Part shown: positions 46,015 through 55,361 of the stretch, piece by piece
How the letters are laid out: every line of letters begins with the position of its first letter
Numbering within the stretch: position 1 is the first letter of the stretch
Assembly: GCF_023073335.1 (NCBI RefSeq)
Contig: NZ_JADPJG010000003.1
Location: 161,789-225,788 of the forward strand
Direction: 5' to 3'
DNA from: Bradyrhizobium sp. 21
Lineage (GTDB): Bacteria; Pseudomonadota; Alphaproteobacteria; Rhizobiales; Xanthobacteraceae
DNA length: 64,000 bases
Made by a program: the position numbers and the translations under genes
The notes under the pieces: model-generated
The model's input: the letters and a program-made list of their open reading frames with translations, nothing else
Told to the model about the DNA's origin: nothing
Database searches by the model: none

Positions 46015-48099
46015 TCAGGCCGCCTTCCGTTCCATGACGATGCTGCCAGCACCGTCGATATGGGCGTCAAAACTCGTGGAGACGAAAGTCGAAGTCTCGT
46101 CCTCAGCGATCACCGCCGGACCCGCAATCGTCGCGCCCGGTGCCATGTCCTCGCGGCGGTAAAGCGGTATCTCGATCACTTTCCCGGCCCGGCCGTCGAA
46201 GAATTTGCGGCTACCCGACGCCTTGCCGGCGGGCATGCGCGCCACATCGGCGACGCGCGGCGGATTGCGTGCCTCGGTGGTCGCGAGCACCGACCAGCTC
46301 AGGACCTCGATCGCGGCACCCGGAATCGGCCGCTCGAACATCGCCGCATAATCCGCCTCGAACTTCTGGCGCAGGCCGGCCAGATCGGCCGTCGCCAACC
46401 GCCGGTTCGGCAACTCGATCGAGATCTCGTGGCCCTGGCCGACATAGCGCATGAAAGCGGCGCGGCGCTCGCGCACCGGCGCGCCTGCCGCACCCGTCTC
46501 GACCAGCGCACGGGCTTCGGTCACCATCTCCTGGAGCAGGTCGGAGACCGCTTCGGTGTCGAAATCGTCGAGCCGAACATGCCGGCTGCGCACCAGCTCA
46601 TAGGCGATCGGAGCCGCAAGGAAGCCAACGGCCGAACCCACGCCAGCATTGGAGGGTACGATCACGCGGGAGACACCGATCTTCTCGGCGACGCGCGCCG
46701 CGTGCAGCGGTGCGGCGCCACCAAAAGCGATCAGCGTGTGCTGGCCGACAATCTCGCCGCGCTCGACCGCATGGACGCGTGCCGCACTCGCCATGTTCTC
46801 GCAGACGACCTCGTGCACAGCATAGGCCGCAGTCTCGGCCGACAGACCCAGCGGCGCGCCGACGGCGCGCAGCAGCGCCTGCTTCGAGAGTTCCGGGTCG
46901 AGCTTGATCGTGCCGCCCGCGAATGCATCGGGATCGATCATGCCCAGCGCAACATCCGCATCCGTCACGGCCGGGCGCAGGCCACCGCGGCCGTAGCAAG
47001 CGGGCCCCGGCTCCGACGAGGCACTCTCGGGGCCGACGGTGACGCGCTTCATGGCGTCGACATGGGCGATCGAGCCACCGCCGGCGCCGATCTCCACCAT
47101 CTCAATCACGGGAATCCGCACTGGCAGCCCCGAACCTTTCAGGAAGCGCGCAGCGCGATCGACCTCGAACACGCGCGAGGTCTCGGGCTGGTATTTTTCG
47201 ATCAGGCAGATCTTTGCCGTGGTGCCGCCCATGTCGAAGGACAGCACCTTGCTCTCGCCGAGACGCGCCGCGATCTGCGCCGCGAAGATGGCACCGCCGG
47301 CAGGGCCGGATTCGACGAGACGCACCGGAAAACGCCGCGCCGTCTCGATCGAGGTGACACCGCCGCCGGAGGTGACGAGATAGATCGCGCCACGGTACTG
47401 CTCGACCTGCAAAGCATCGGACATGCGGGCGAGATAGCCGTCGATCAGCGGCTGCACATAGGCGTTGGCCACCGCAGTCGACGTGCGCTCATATTCGCGG
47501 ATCTCCGGGCACACCGCGGACGATGCGGTCACGGAAATGCCGGGCATCTCCTCACTGATGATCGCGGCCGCGCGGCGCTCGTGCTCGGGATTGGCGTAGG
47601 AGTGCAGGAACGCGATCGCGACGCTTTCGACGTTCAGGGCACGCAATCTTGGCGCGAGCGCGCGCACCGCCGCTTCGTCCAGCGGGAGGCGGACCGCACC
47701 CTGGGCGTCGATGCGCTCCGGCACGGTAAAGCGCAGAGACCGGGGCGCCAGCGGCTTCGGCTTGTCGATGGAGAGATCATACTGGTCGTAGCGGCTCTCG
47801 GTGCCGATATCGAGCACGTCGCGAAAGCCTTCGGTCGCGATCAGCGCCGTCTTGGCACCGCGACGCTCGATGATTGCGTTGGTCGCAAGCGTCGTGCCGT
47901 GAATGAAGACGTCGATGTCGCTGATATGCGCGCGCGCGTCAGCGAGAATGAGCCGCATGCCGTCCAGCACCGCCTGTTCGGGGCGCTGCGGCGTCGTCAG
48001 CACCTTGCGCGTCTTGCGATCCTGACCCATGTCCAGCACGATGTCGGTGAACGTGCCACCAATATCGACGGCAAGCCGCACCTCGGCTCCCTCATGCAT
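46015..48099 (-). CDS. Hydantoinase/oxoprolinase A-type subunit (HyuA-like ATPase)
   Basis: 694 residues. The N-terminal actin-like ATPase motif VDIGGTFTDIVLDMGQDRKT, GTTLATNAIIERRGAKTALI and SFDMGGTTAKICLIEKYQPE are HyuA hallmarks; the C-terminus has IAFGGAAPLHAARVAEKIGV. Hydrolyses ATP to activate the substrate for the B subunit. First gene of the hyuAB-dctPQM operon. Confidence 0.93.
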   Translation of the reverse strand: MHEGAEVRLAVDIGGTFTDIVLDMGQDRKTRKVLTTPQRPEQAVLDGMRLILADARAHISDIDVFIHGTTLATNAIIERRGAKTALIATEGFRDVLDIGTESRYDQYDLSIDKPKPLAPRSLRFTVPERIDAQGAVRLPLDEAAVRALAPRLRALNVESVAIAFLHSYANPEHERRAAAIISEEMPGISVTASSAVCPEIREYERTSTAVANAYVQPLIDGYLARMSDALQVEQYRGAIYLVTSGGGVTSIETARRFPVRLVESGPAGGAIFAAQIAARLGESKVLSFDMGGTTAKICLIEKYQPETSRVFEVDRAARFLKGSGLPVRIPVIEMVEIGAGGGSIAHVDAMKRVTVGPESASSEPGPACYGRGGLRPAVTDADVALGMIDPDAFAGGTIKLDPELSKQALLRAVGAPLGLSAETAAYAVHEVVCENMASAARVHAVERGEIVGQHTLIAFGGAAPLHAARVAEKIGVSRVIVPSNAGVGSAVGFLAAPIAYELVRSRHVRLDDFDTEAVSDLLQEMVTEARALVETGAAGAPVRERRAAFMRYVGQGHEISIELPNRRLATADLAGLRQKFEADYAAMFERPIPGAAIEVLSWSVLATTEARNPPRVADVARMPAGKASGSRKFFDGRAGKVIEIPLYRREDMAPGATIAGPAVIAEDETSTFVSTSFDAHIDGAGSIVMERKAA

Positions 48100-48240
48100 T
48101 CCGAATTCTCCGTGCTGATCGTCAAGACTGGGGACAAAAGCGCAGCAATTTCCATGCCATGGGTGGCGAGGATTACGCCGCGCCCGGCTATTCTGCTTGG
48201 CACCTATGCAATAGGCAAGGCGTGTTCGCAGCCTGCGCGA

Positions 48241-49062
48241 TCAGAGCAGGAATGCAAGCGCCGCTTCGCAGCGCTCCTCGACCTTCAGCGTGAGGAGATC
48301 ATCGGCGCGCGTGCGTCCGAGATTGACGGCGGCGATCGGAATTTGCCGGTGCGCGGCAGCTTGCACGAAGCGGAAGCCGGAATAGACCATCAGGGAGGAG
48401 CCGACGATCAGCATGGCGTCGGCCTGCGCCAGATGATCCTGCGCGGCAGCAACGATGTCGCGCGGGACGTTCTCACCGAAGAACACGACATCGGGCTTGA
48501 GGATGCCGCCGCAGGCTTCGCAGGCCGGCACCGTGAATGACGAAAAATCAGCGTGCTCCAGGTCGGCGTCGCCATCGGGCGCGTCTGCAGCATCGAGCGT
48601 CAACCAATCCGCATTGGCGCGACCAAGCGTCTCCTGGAATTCGCTCCGCGGCGTCTTTTCGCCGCAGCCCATGCAGCGGACCAGATCGAGCCTTCCGTGC
48701 AGGTCGATCACCTGCCGGTGACCGGCGGATTGATGCAGCCGGTCAACATTCTGGGTCAGCAGCATCCCGCACCGCCCGTTCGCCTCAAGCCGGGCCAACG
48801 CATGATGCGCGTCATTCGGCCTCGCCCGGCCGAACCGCCGCCAGCCGATCAGGCTGCGCGCCCAATAGCGCCGGCGCGTACGATCTTCGGACATGAAGGC
48901 CTGGAAATTGACGGGCTGGGTCCGCTTCCAGTTGCCATGGCTGTCGCGATAGTCGGGAATGCCCGAATTGGTGCTGCAGCCGGCGCCGGTCAGCACGAAC
49001 AGTTTTTCGTGCCGGTCGATGAAATCCCGGAGCGGAGGGGTTGTCAGCGGAGCATTTGCCAT
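48241..49062 (-). CDS. NAD-dependent protein deacylase, Sir2 family
   Basis: 273 residues. GAGCSTNSGIPDYRD (NAD loop), TQNVDRLHQSAGHRQ, catalytic His in IDLHGRLD, and four zinc cysteines (CMGC and CEAC) are intact. Resembles the SIRT4-like class II sirtuins. Removes acyl groups from lysines, producing nicotinamide and O-acyl-ADP-ribose. The ATG chosen drops an upstream frame without sirtuin residues. Confidence 0.95.
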   Translation of the reverse strand: MANAPLTTPPLRDFIDRHEKLFVLTGAGCSTNSGIPDYRDSHGNWKRTQPVNFQAFMSEDRTRRRYWARSLIGWRRFGRARPNDAHHALARLEANGRCGMLLTQNVDRLHQSAGHRQVIDLHGRLDLVRCMGCGEKTPRSEFQETLGRANADWLTLDAADAPDGDADLEHADFSSFTVPACEACGGILKPDVVFFGENVPRDIVAAAQDHLAQADAMLIVGSSLMVYSGFRFVQAAAHRQIPIAAVNLGRTRADDLLTLKVEERCEAALAFLL

Positions 49063-49099
49063 GGCGCAGATGTAGTCTGCGCAGGCGGGTTTTGCCAGA

Positions 49100-49470
49100 T
49101 CACGGCCGCTCGGACGGCTCGAATCCCGCAACCAGCTTCACGAGATCGCTCTGCCGCGCCGTGCCGGTCTTGCGGAAAACGTTGTGCAGATGCGTCTTGA
49201 CAGTGGCCTGCGTCAGCCCGAGAGCCTCGGCCAGCGCCTTCACCCCGCTCACCTTTATGACGGCGTCGAGCACGCGGATCTCGCTCGCGGTGAGCTTGTA
49301 GAGCTTTGCGAGCGCCTCCAACGGCGGCGGACTTGCGGGCGAGGTCTTGCGGACGAAGACCGCGGCGACGGCGGAATGCAGCGCGCCGGTGCGCTGGCGG
49401 TCGCCTGACGTCAGCGGCAGCACATCGGCGAACCATCGGCCGTGAGACGTGGAGATCGGAATCGGACCGC
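49100..49470 (-). pseudogene. Truncated LuxR-type regulator (C-terminal half only)
   Basis: Encodes only the region from GPIPIS through VLPLTSGDRQRTGALHSAVA and the LuxR HTH (TASEIRVLDAVIKVSGVKAL, then ATVKTHLHN). It is closely similar throughout to the C-terminal half of the full-length LuxR gene 2.3 kb away, but an in-frame TGA lies just before the homology and no N-terminus exists. Likely a decayed paralogue. Confidence 0.75.
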
Positions 49471-49581
49471 CACCATTGGCTGTAGGACATTGGTGTGTTC
49501 AGTAACACGCTACCACAAGATTGACGACGACAACCCGCGTTAAGTTCCGCTCGACAATCGTTGCGATGAAGATAGCGACGG

Positions 49582-50181
49582 CTATTTCGAGGGCACGCTT
49601 GGCTTCGTCGGCGTGGCCTGCTTTTGCGAAACAACGGATTTGCCCGGTGAAGGCTCGGGCACGTCGGGCGCCACGGGGGCGGACTGACCGACCGACAGCG
49701 ACACGCCAAACACGCGCCATTGTCCTTCGACCGGCGCGAACAGCAGTTCAAAATTCACCTGCGAGGGCACCGACGGAAAAAATCCTGCCATATGCAGCAT
49801 TCCGCTCGGCTCGATCTGCGGCAGCAGCGACAATTGCGGATCGATGACGGCGACACCAGAGAGATCGAGCTTGTCGCCGCGCTGCTTGGCAAAAATCTCC
49901 GCAAGCTTTGCAGCGGTGTTCACCTGAAAGCCGGGCGCGCCGAGGTCGCGGAGCACGGTGTAATTCCCGGTCTTGTTGGCGTGATCGAGCGCAAGCAGCG
50001 TCGAGCGGATCAGCATCAGCACGCCGTTGCGGTCGATGTTGGCGGGCTTGGCCGCCTGTTGCTGCGCCGGCGCCTGATGCGGCTGCGGCGGGGTCTGCTG
50101 CGCAGATGTCGTCACGGCTCCCAGAATAGGGAGCCCGGCAATCGGTAGACCAAGGCCCGCACTCAACCAACGCAGCATCAT
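49582..50181 (-). CDS. Putative secreted protein, hypothetical
   Basis: About 199 residues. A signal peptide (MMLRWLSAGLGLPIAGLPIL...) precedes a Gln/Pro/Ala-rich stretch and a compact domain (NGVLMLIRSTLLALDHANKT, NFELLFAPVEGQWRVFGVSL). The tail is Pro/Ser/Lys-rich. The domain resembles periplasmic proteins found near adhesins, but I do not recognise the family. It follows the adhesin gene by 16 nt and is probably co-transcribed. Confidence 0.6.
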   Translation of the reverse strand: MMLRWLSAGLGLPIAGLPILGAVTTSAQQTPPQPHQAPAQQQAAKPANIDRNGVLMLIRSTLLALDHANKTGNYTVLRDLGAPGFQVNTAAKLAEIFAKQRGDKLDLSGVAVIDPQLSLLPQIEPSGMLHMAGFFPSVPSQVNFELLFAPVEGQWRVFGVSLSVGQSAPVAPDVPEPSPGKSVVSQKQATPTKPSVPSK

Positions 50182-50197
50182 CGCGAACGGGTTCTTC

Positions 50198-51274
50198 CTA
50201 CCACTGGATCGAGACGGCACCGCGCCCGCCTGCAACGTTGCGCTCGAGTCCGATGCCGCCGCCGGCATTGGCGATGATCGCATAGCTCTTGCCGTCATAG
50301 AGCAGCGCGGTGGCGCCGAGCGCAAAGGCATTGGCGCCCTCGAAATTGCCGTAGCCGGCCGAGAGCGCGAACTTGCGACCCGCTTGTAGCGCCGGCGTCG
50401 AACCGGCCGCGAGCGCGACGGCGGTGCCGCTGCGAGCCTCGAGCCGGCTGTCCATCACTTGCGACTGCAACGACGTGACCTGCGACTGCAGCGAGGTGAA
50501 CTGCGACTGCAATGTCGTGAGGCTCGCCGGATTGAAGCTCGACGTCGCAAGATTGCCGGCCGCATCCGTGGTGACGAAGGAGACCGGTCCGCTTTGCGCC
50601 GCGAGGCTTGCCGCGGACGCGACACCGGCCATGCGATAGCTGTTGCTGGACGTTCCAATCGCGACCTGATTGGCGGCCGTCGCCGTCGCGCCGGTGCCGA
50701 CCGCGGTCGAGTTTGCGAAGCCGGCTGAGGCGCCGGTGCCGATGGCCGTCGAGGATGGGCCCGCCGCAACGCTACTCAGGCCGATCGCGATCGATTTGTC
50801 GCCGCTGGAATGTGCGCCTACGCCGGCGGCTCCGTCGCCGGCGCCTCCGATCGCGACACTGTAATTGCCCGACCCAATGGCAGCATCGCCGACGAACACG
50901 GCGCCGCCGATCGCGGTGCTGCCGGCGCCGGTCGCTTGACTGTTTGTGCCGTTCGCTGTGCTGCCGAGGCCGGCCGCCAAACTGGCAGCACCGCTCGCAG
51001 TGCTGTCGTAGCCGCTTGCAACGCTGGCATTGCCGGTCGCCGTGCTAAATGCCCCGCTGGCCGTGCTGCTCGAACCGAGGGCCGTGCTACTGACATCGCT
51101 CGCCTTGCTGAAGGCGCCCATCGTCGCGCTGCCGGAACCGCTAGCATTGCCGCCACACGCGACGGCGCCGATGCCCGTCGCGAGGCCGATCGGATTGCCT
51201 GTCCCCGCTTCGCCGCAGACCACTTGCGCGGCAGCGGGCGCCGGGTCTACCGAGAGGACGACGATTGAGGTCAA
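50198..51274 (-). CDS. YadA-like trimeric autotransporter adhesin, probably frameshifted at the 5' end
   Basis: 358 residues of secreted adhesin. A head of degenerate repeats (SST.SGAFSTATGNASVASG pattern, YadA head type), a short heptad coiled coil (LQSQFTSLQSQVTSLQSQVM) and a C-terminal YadA anchor (KFALSAGYGNFEGANAFALG ... GRGAVSIQW). The N-terminus from the only in-frame start, TTG, is SIVVLSVDPAPAAAQ with no basic region. A better signal (MPREVPQATFRLIKSFAGAL) lies one frame off directly upstream, so a 1-nt indel near 51276-51290 is likely. Confidence 0.85.
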   Translation of the reverse strand: MTSIVVLSVDPAPAAAQVVCGEAGTGNPIGLATGIGAVACGGNASGSGSATMGAFSKASDVSSTALGSSSTASGAFSTATGNASVASGYDSTASGAASLAAGLGSTANGTNSQATGAGSTAIGGAVFVGDAAIGSGNYSVAIGGAGDGAAGVGAHSSGDKSIAIGLSSVAAGPSSTAIGTGASAGFANSTAVGTGATATAANQVAIGTSSNSYRMAGVASAASLAAQSGPVSFVTTDAAGNLATSSFNPASLTTLQSQFTSLQSQVTSLQSQVMDSRLEARSGTAVALAAGSTPALQAGRKFALSAGYGNFEGANAFALGATALLYDGKSYAIIANAGGGIGLERNVAGGRGAVSIQW

Positions 51275-51338
51275 TATCCAGAGCGCCAGCGAAAGATTTG
51301 ATCAGACGAAACGTCGCTTGAGGGACCTCACGAGGCAT

Positions 51339-51770
51339 TTGCGCGCCCGGCTCAAAAACGCTGGCCGATCCTGGTCAGTCGGTTAACCAATTGCGCCCAA
51401 CGTAACTGTGGGCCAAGGCGACAGGCCGGACATCAACCGTTCGGTTGAATTCGTCTGTGCGTGCGGCGCCGACCGCCCGGTTTTTTCCGATTGTTGCTTG
51501 ATTGCATCGCGATGCTTCGCGGCAGCAAGCGCCGCCCTCCAGAGAGCGGCACGAATGGTCCGGGCATCGGCGGCGAGTTCTGGCGAACGCAGGCAAGTCG
51601 ATGCAAACGATGGAGGGCACTTCCTGGCAAATTCGGCCGTGCTCAAGAGCACGGCAGGAAAGCCGTGATCTGAGCAATTACGCCTTCGCCGTTCCACCGT
51701 GCATGACGCTTGCCATATCTGTCATTTTTTGCAGGTATGATTGTGGTGAGCGTGACCTGAGGTGTGTTAC
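51339..51770. other. Intergenic region adhesin / LuxR
   Basis: 432 bp between divergent genes, presumably holding both promoters. Only low-quality open frames occur. The stretch around 51715-51760 (AT-rich, then CTGAGG) is the likely leader of the LuxR gene. Nothing else recognised. Confidence 0.4.
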
Positions 51771-52973
51771 GTGACGCAAACAGGCGCAAATGCCGAGAAT
51801 ATCGCGAATGCATGCTCGATACGATTTGGGTTGGCCGTGACGTCTGAAGCCTCGATGCTCTCAGCACTGATCGGCGATATCTACGACGCCGCACTTGACC
51901 CGACCCTCTGGCTGCGGGCGCTGGAGCGCTCCTGCGCATTCGTCGGCGGCTCTTCCGCCGTGCTGTATTGGCACGATGTCGCCAGCGAAAGTTCGGCCGC
52001 ACTACATTTATTCAACGACGACCCGCACTACACGCGTCTCTATTTCGAGAAATACATGCCGATGAATCCGGTCTTCCCGGCGGCAACTTTTGTCGAACCC
52101 GGATTGATCTACACGCCGGCCGATATCGTTCCCGAAGCGGAGCTCTTCGAGACGCGCTTCCACAAGGAATGGGTCGAACCGCAGGGGATTGCCGACGTCG
52201 TCTGCGTCAACCTGGAAAAGGGTACGACGAGTTCCTCCGTGCTCAATATTCGCAGGGATAACACCCATGGGATCGTCGATGCCGCCGCGAGACAGCGGGC
52301 CGCGCTGATCGTGCCGCATTTTCAGCGCGCAGTCGCCATTGGCCGCTTGTTCGATCAGCGCAACACGGCGCAGGCGGTTCTCACCGAAACTCTCGACAAT
52401 ATCGAGGCCGCCATATTCCTGTTGGGGCAGAACGGCCGGATCGTCCATGTCAATGAGCAGGCGCGCGCCATGCTCGACGACGGCGCGCTACTGCGCGAGC
52501 GGCGAGGCGCACTGGCGGCTGTCGCGCCAGAGGCGCACCGCATGCTCCGGGACCTGCTGGTGGCAGCCGAGAGCGCCGACCTCGCGGCCGGAAGCCATGG
52601 CGCGGCGATTCCGCTTTCGGATTCACCCGCTCGCCGCTGGTTCGCACATGTCTTGCCGCTGACGTCGGGCGACCGCCAGCGGGCCGGCGCGGTGCATTCC
52701 GCAGTAGCGGCCGTGTTCGTTCGCAGGACATCGCCGGCCAGCCCGCCCCCGCTGGAAGCGCTGGCAAAAATTTACAGCCTCACCGCGGGTGAAATCCGCG
52801 TGCTCGACGGCCTCATGAAAGTCAGCGGCGTGCAGGCCCTGGCCGATCTGCTGGGATCGTCGCAGGCGACCGTCAAGACGCATCTCCACAACCTCTTTCG
52901 CAAGACCGGCACGGCGCGACAGAGTGACTTGATCAAACTGACCGCCGGATTCGAACGGCCGACCGAGAGTTGA
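51771..52973 (+). CDS. LuxR-type transcriptional regulator
   Basis: About 400 residues. The N-terminal half (IGDIYDAALDPTLWLRALER ... GIADVVCVNLEKGTTSSSV) is a PAS-like sensor domain, and a second PAS-like segment covers the middle (NGRIVHVNEQARAMLDDGAL). The C-terminus has a LuxR HTH (GEIRVLDGLMKVSGVQALAD, SSQATVKTHLHNLFRKTGTA). The GTG start is used with GAGG 7 nt upstream. The closest relative is the truncated copy across the adhesin. Confidence 0.88.
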   Translation: MTQTGANAENIANACSIRFGLAVTSEASMLSALIGDIYDAALDPTLWLRALERSCAFVGGSSAVLYWHDVASESSAALHLFNDDPHYTRLYFEKYMPMNPVFPAATFVEPGLIYTPADIVPEAELFETRFHKEWVEPQGIADVVCVNLEKGTTSSSVLNIRRDNTHGIVDAAARQRAALIVPHFQRAVAIGRLFDQRNTAQAVLTETLDNIEAAIFLLGQNGRIVHVNEQARAMLDDGALLRERRGALAAVAPEAHRMLRDLLVAAESADLAAGSHGAAIPLSDSPARRWFAHVLPLTSGDRQRAGAVHSAVAAVFVRRTSPASPPPLEALAKIYSLTAGEIRVLDGLMKVSGVQALADLLGSSQATVKTHLHNLFRKTGTARQSDLIKLTAGFERPTES

Positions 52974-52999
52974 TCCGCACCGATTGTCATGGCACGCCT

Positions 53000-53836
53000 T
53001 TAGCTCGCCCAGTTCTCGCGGAATTCGGGGAACAGGGTCAGGCCTCCGCAGGCATAGATGGTCTGGCCGGTGATGTAGCTGGCATCGTCCGAGGCGAGGA
53101 AGGCGAACACGGCGGCGATCTCTTCCGGCGTGCCGACGCGCCCCATGGGAATGTGTCCGGTGACGACGCCGCGCTTTTCCGGGTCGCCGGTCCAGGCCGC
53201 GTTGATCGGCGTGTCGATCGCGCCCGGACCCACCGCATTGACGCGAATGCCGCGGCCCGCGAATTCGAGCGCCAGCGTACGCGTAAGATTGGCCATGCCG
53301 CCCTTGCTGATGGAATAAGCGAGATAGCCGGGTTTTGGGATGATCTGGTGCACGCTGGAGCAGTTGATGATGCTGCCGCCTGCGCCGCGCGCGACGAAAT
53401 GCGCGAGCGCCTTCTGCGCACAGAGCACGGCGCCGCTGAGATTGACGTCGATGATGCGGCGATAGGTATCGATGTCGAGCGCCTCGCTCGGCGATTCCCG
53501 CTGGAAGCCGGCGTTGTTGACGAGGCAGTCGAGGCGCTTCCAGCGTGCCAAAATCGTCTCGAACATCGCGGCGATGTCCTGCTCATTGCCGACGTCGGCC
53601 TTGACGATGACATGATCGAGCCTGCCATGGCCGCGGTCGGCCGATGCCGTCCGGGCGAGCGCGAGCGTCTCCTCGGCCCCTTCAGGGTGACCGAAATAGT
53701 TGATGGCGACGGTCGCACCTTCCTGGGCGAGCCGGATGGCGACGGCGCGGCCGATGCCTTGCGAGGCACCGGTCACGAGCGCATATTGGCCGACGAGGCG
53801 CGAGTGAAACGAGGTCGAACGATCGGTTTGCGGCAT
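53000..53836 (-). CDS. Short-chain dehydrogenase/reductase
   Basis: About 278 residues: TGASQGIGRAVAIRLAQEGA, NNAGFQRESPSEA, catalytic Ser in NCSSVHQI and YSISKGGM. C-terminal SYITGQTIYACGGLTLF. Similar to glucose/sugar dehydrogenase-type SDRs, but substrate cannot be decided. It is on the same strand as the nucleobase permease upstream, with 72 nt between them. Confidence 0.92.
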   Translation of the reverse strand: MPQTDRSTSFHSRLVGQYALVTGASQGIGRAVAIRLAQEGATVAINYFGHPEGAEETLALARTASADRGHGRLDHVIVKADVGNEQDIAAMFETILARWKRLDCLVNNAGFQRESPSEALDIDTYRRIIDVNLSGAVLCAQKALAHFVARGAGGSIINCSSVHQIIPKPGYLAYSISKGGMANLTRTLALEFAGRGIRVNAVGPGAIDTPINAAWTGDPEKRGVVTGHIPMGRVGTPEEIAAVFAFLASDDASYITGQTIYACGGLTLFPEFRENWAS

Positions 53837-53908
53837 GGGTTCTCTCCGGGATGCCTCATCATCGGCCAAACAGGGATTTTGTTCCATCGCTCAGCGCATC
53901 GCTGCGAT

Positions 53909-55228
53909 TCATTCGGCGCGCCGGGCGAGTGGCGAGGTCAATATCTGGTACAGAATGATGGCAGCGAAGGTCGCCGTGCCGATCCCGCCGATCGTGAACG
54001 CGCCGAATTTGAGCGTGAGATCGCCCGCGCCGGCGGTCAGCGCCACCGCGACGGTGATCAGGTTCGCCGGATTGGCGAAGTCGACCTTGTTCTCGACCCA
54101 GATCCGGCCCGCCATCGCGGCGATCAATCCGAATAGCACGATCGAGAGACCGCCGATGACGGGACCCGGGATCGACAGGATCAGTGCGCCGAATTTCGGC
54201 GAGAAGCCGAGCAGGATCGACACCGTGGCGGCGAAGGCAAACAGCAGGGTCGAATAGACCTTCGTCGCCGCCATGACGCCGATGTTTTCTGCGTAAGTCG
54301 TGACGCCGGTGCCGCCGCCGCAGGCCGCCACGATCGTCGCGAGGCTGTCGGCGAACAGGGCCCGGCCGAGATAGGCATCGAGGCTCCTGCCCGTCATGGC
54401 GCCGACGGCCTTGATGTGACCGAGATTCTCGGCAACGAGAATGACCGCAACAGGCGCGATCAGAAAGATCGCATCGGCCTGGAAGGTCGGCGTTGTGAAG
54501 CCCGGCATGCCTAACCATGGCGCGGACGAGAGTTGCGCGAAGTCGACCGGCTTGCCGAAGCCGAAACCGTTGGCGAACAGCAAATACAAGAGATACCCGC
54601 CGATCGCGCCGAGGATGATCGGCAGGCGGCGCCACAGACCCGGAGCGGCAACGGCAACCACGCCGATGATCAGAACGGTCGCGAGCCCGATCCAGGTATC
54701 GAATGCGTTGGCGCTCACCGCCTTGACCGCCACGGGCGCAAGGTTGAGGCCGATCGCGGCGACCACGGCGCCGGTGACGGCTGGCGGCAGCAGCCTCTCT
54801 ATCCAGCCAACCCCCGACCACATCACAATCAGCGCGATCACGCCGTACAACACGCCGGCTCCGACGATGCCGCCGAGCGCGACAGAGAGATTCGGGTTCG
54901 GCCCAAGCCCGGTATAGCCGGTGGCAGCGAGGACGACGGCGATGAAAGCGAAGCTCGAGCCGAGATAGCTCGGCACGCGCCCGGCGACGATGACGAAGAA
55001 GATCAGCGTGCCGATGCCGGAGAACAGGACCGCAACGTTGGGATCGAATCCCATCAGCAGCGGCGCGATGATCGTCGAGCCCGACATGGCGACGCAATGC
55101 TGGAGACCGGAGACGATGGTCTGGCCCCATGACAGCCTCTCCTCCGGCATGATCACGCCGGAGGTCTTCAGTTTCCAACGCGGGAAATAGCTTTGCGCCT
55201 GCTCGTCCGCGCCTGTTGCGATCGTCAT
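53909..55228 (-). CDS. NCS2 nucleobase:cation symporter (uracil/xanthine permease family)
   Basis: About 439 residues and 12-14 helices. The family signature AENIGVMAATKV (E-N-x-G-x4-T-K) is present, together with GLQHCVAMSGSTIIAPLLMG in TM1 and ILVAENLGHIKAVG in TM8. Imports uracil, xanthine or a related base with protons; the specific base is not readable. A GGGGGA lies upstream of the ATG. Confidence 0.94.
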   Translation of the reverse strand: MTIATGADEQAQSYFPRWKLKTSGVIMPEERLSWGQTIVSGLQHCVAMSGSTIIAPLLMGFDPNVAVLFSGIGTLIFFVIVAGRVPSYLGSSFAFIAVVLAATGYTGLGPNPNLSVALGGIVGAGVLYGVIALIVMWSGVGWIERLLPPAVTGAVVAAIGLNLAPVAVKAVSANAFDTWIGLATVLIIGVVAVAAPGLWRRLPIILGAIGGYLLYLLFANGFGFGKPVDFAQLSSAPWLGMPGFTTPTFQADAIFLIAPVAVILVAENLGHIKAVGAMTGRSLDAYLGRALFADSLATIVAACGGGTGVTTYAENIGVMAATKVYSTLLFAFAATVSILLGFSPKFGALILSIPGPVIGGLSIVLFGLIAAMAGRIWVENKVDFANPANLITVAVALTAGAGDLTLKFGAFTIGGIGTATFAAIILYQILTSPLARRAE

Positions 55229-55361
55229 GTTTCCCCCGTTGCGGTGCAGCGATCGATCTTCGTGCGATCCGACAAAAATGTGATTGTCGCTTCCGCGGCG
55301 ACCATCACATGATGCGAAATCATCAAATCCCGAAAAATCAATGCGTTCCGGGGCACATAAT

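Noticed and set aside
46060..48540. 826-codon plus-strand frame opposite hyuA
   Set aside because: Antisense shadow crossing gene borders, with no recognisable motif.
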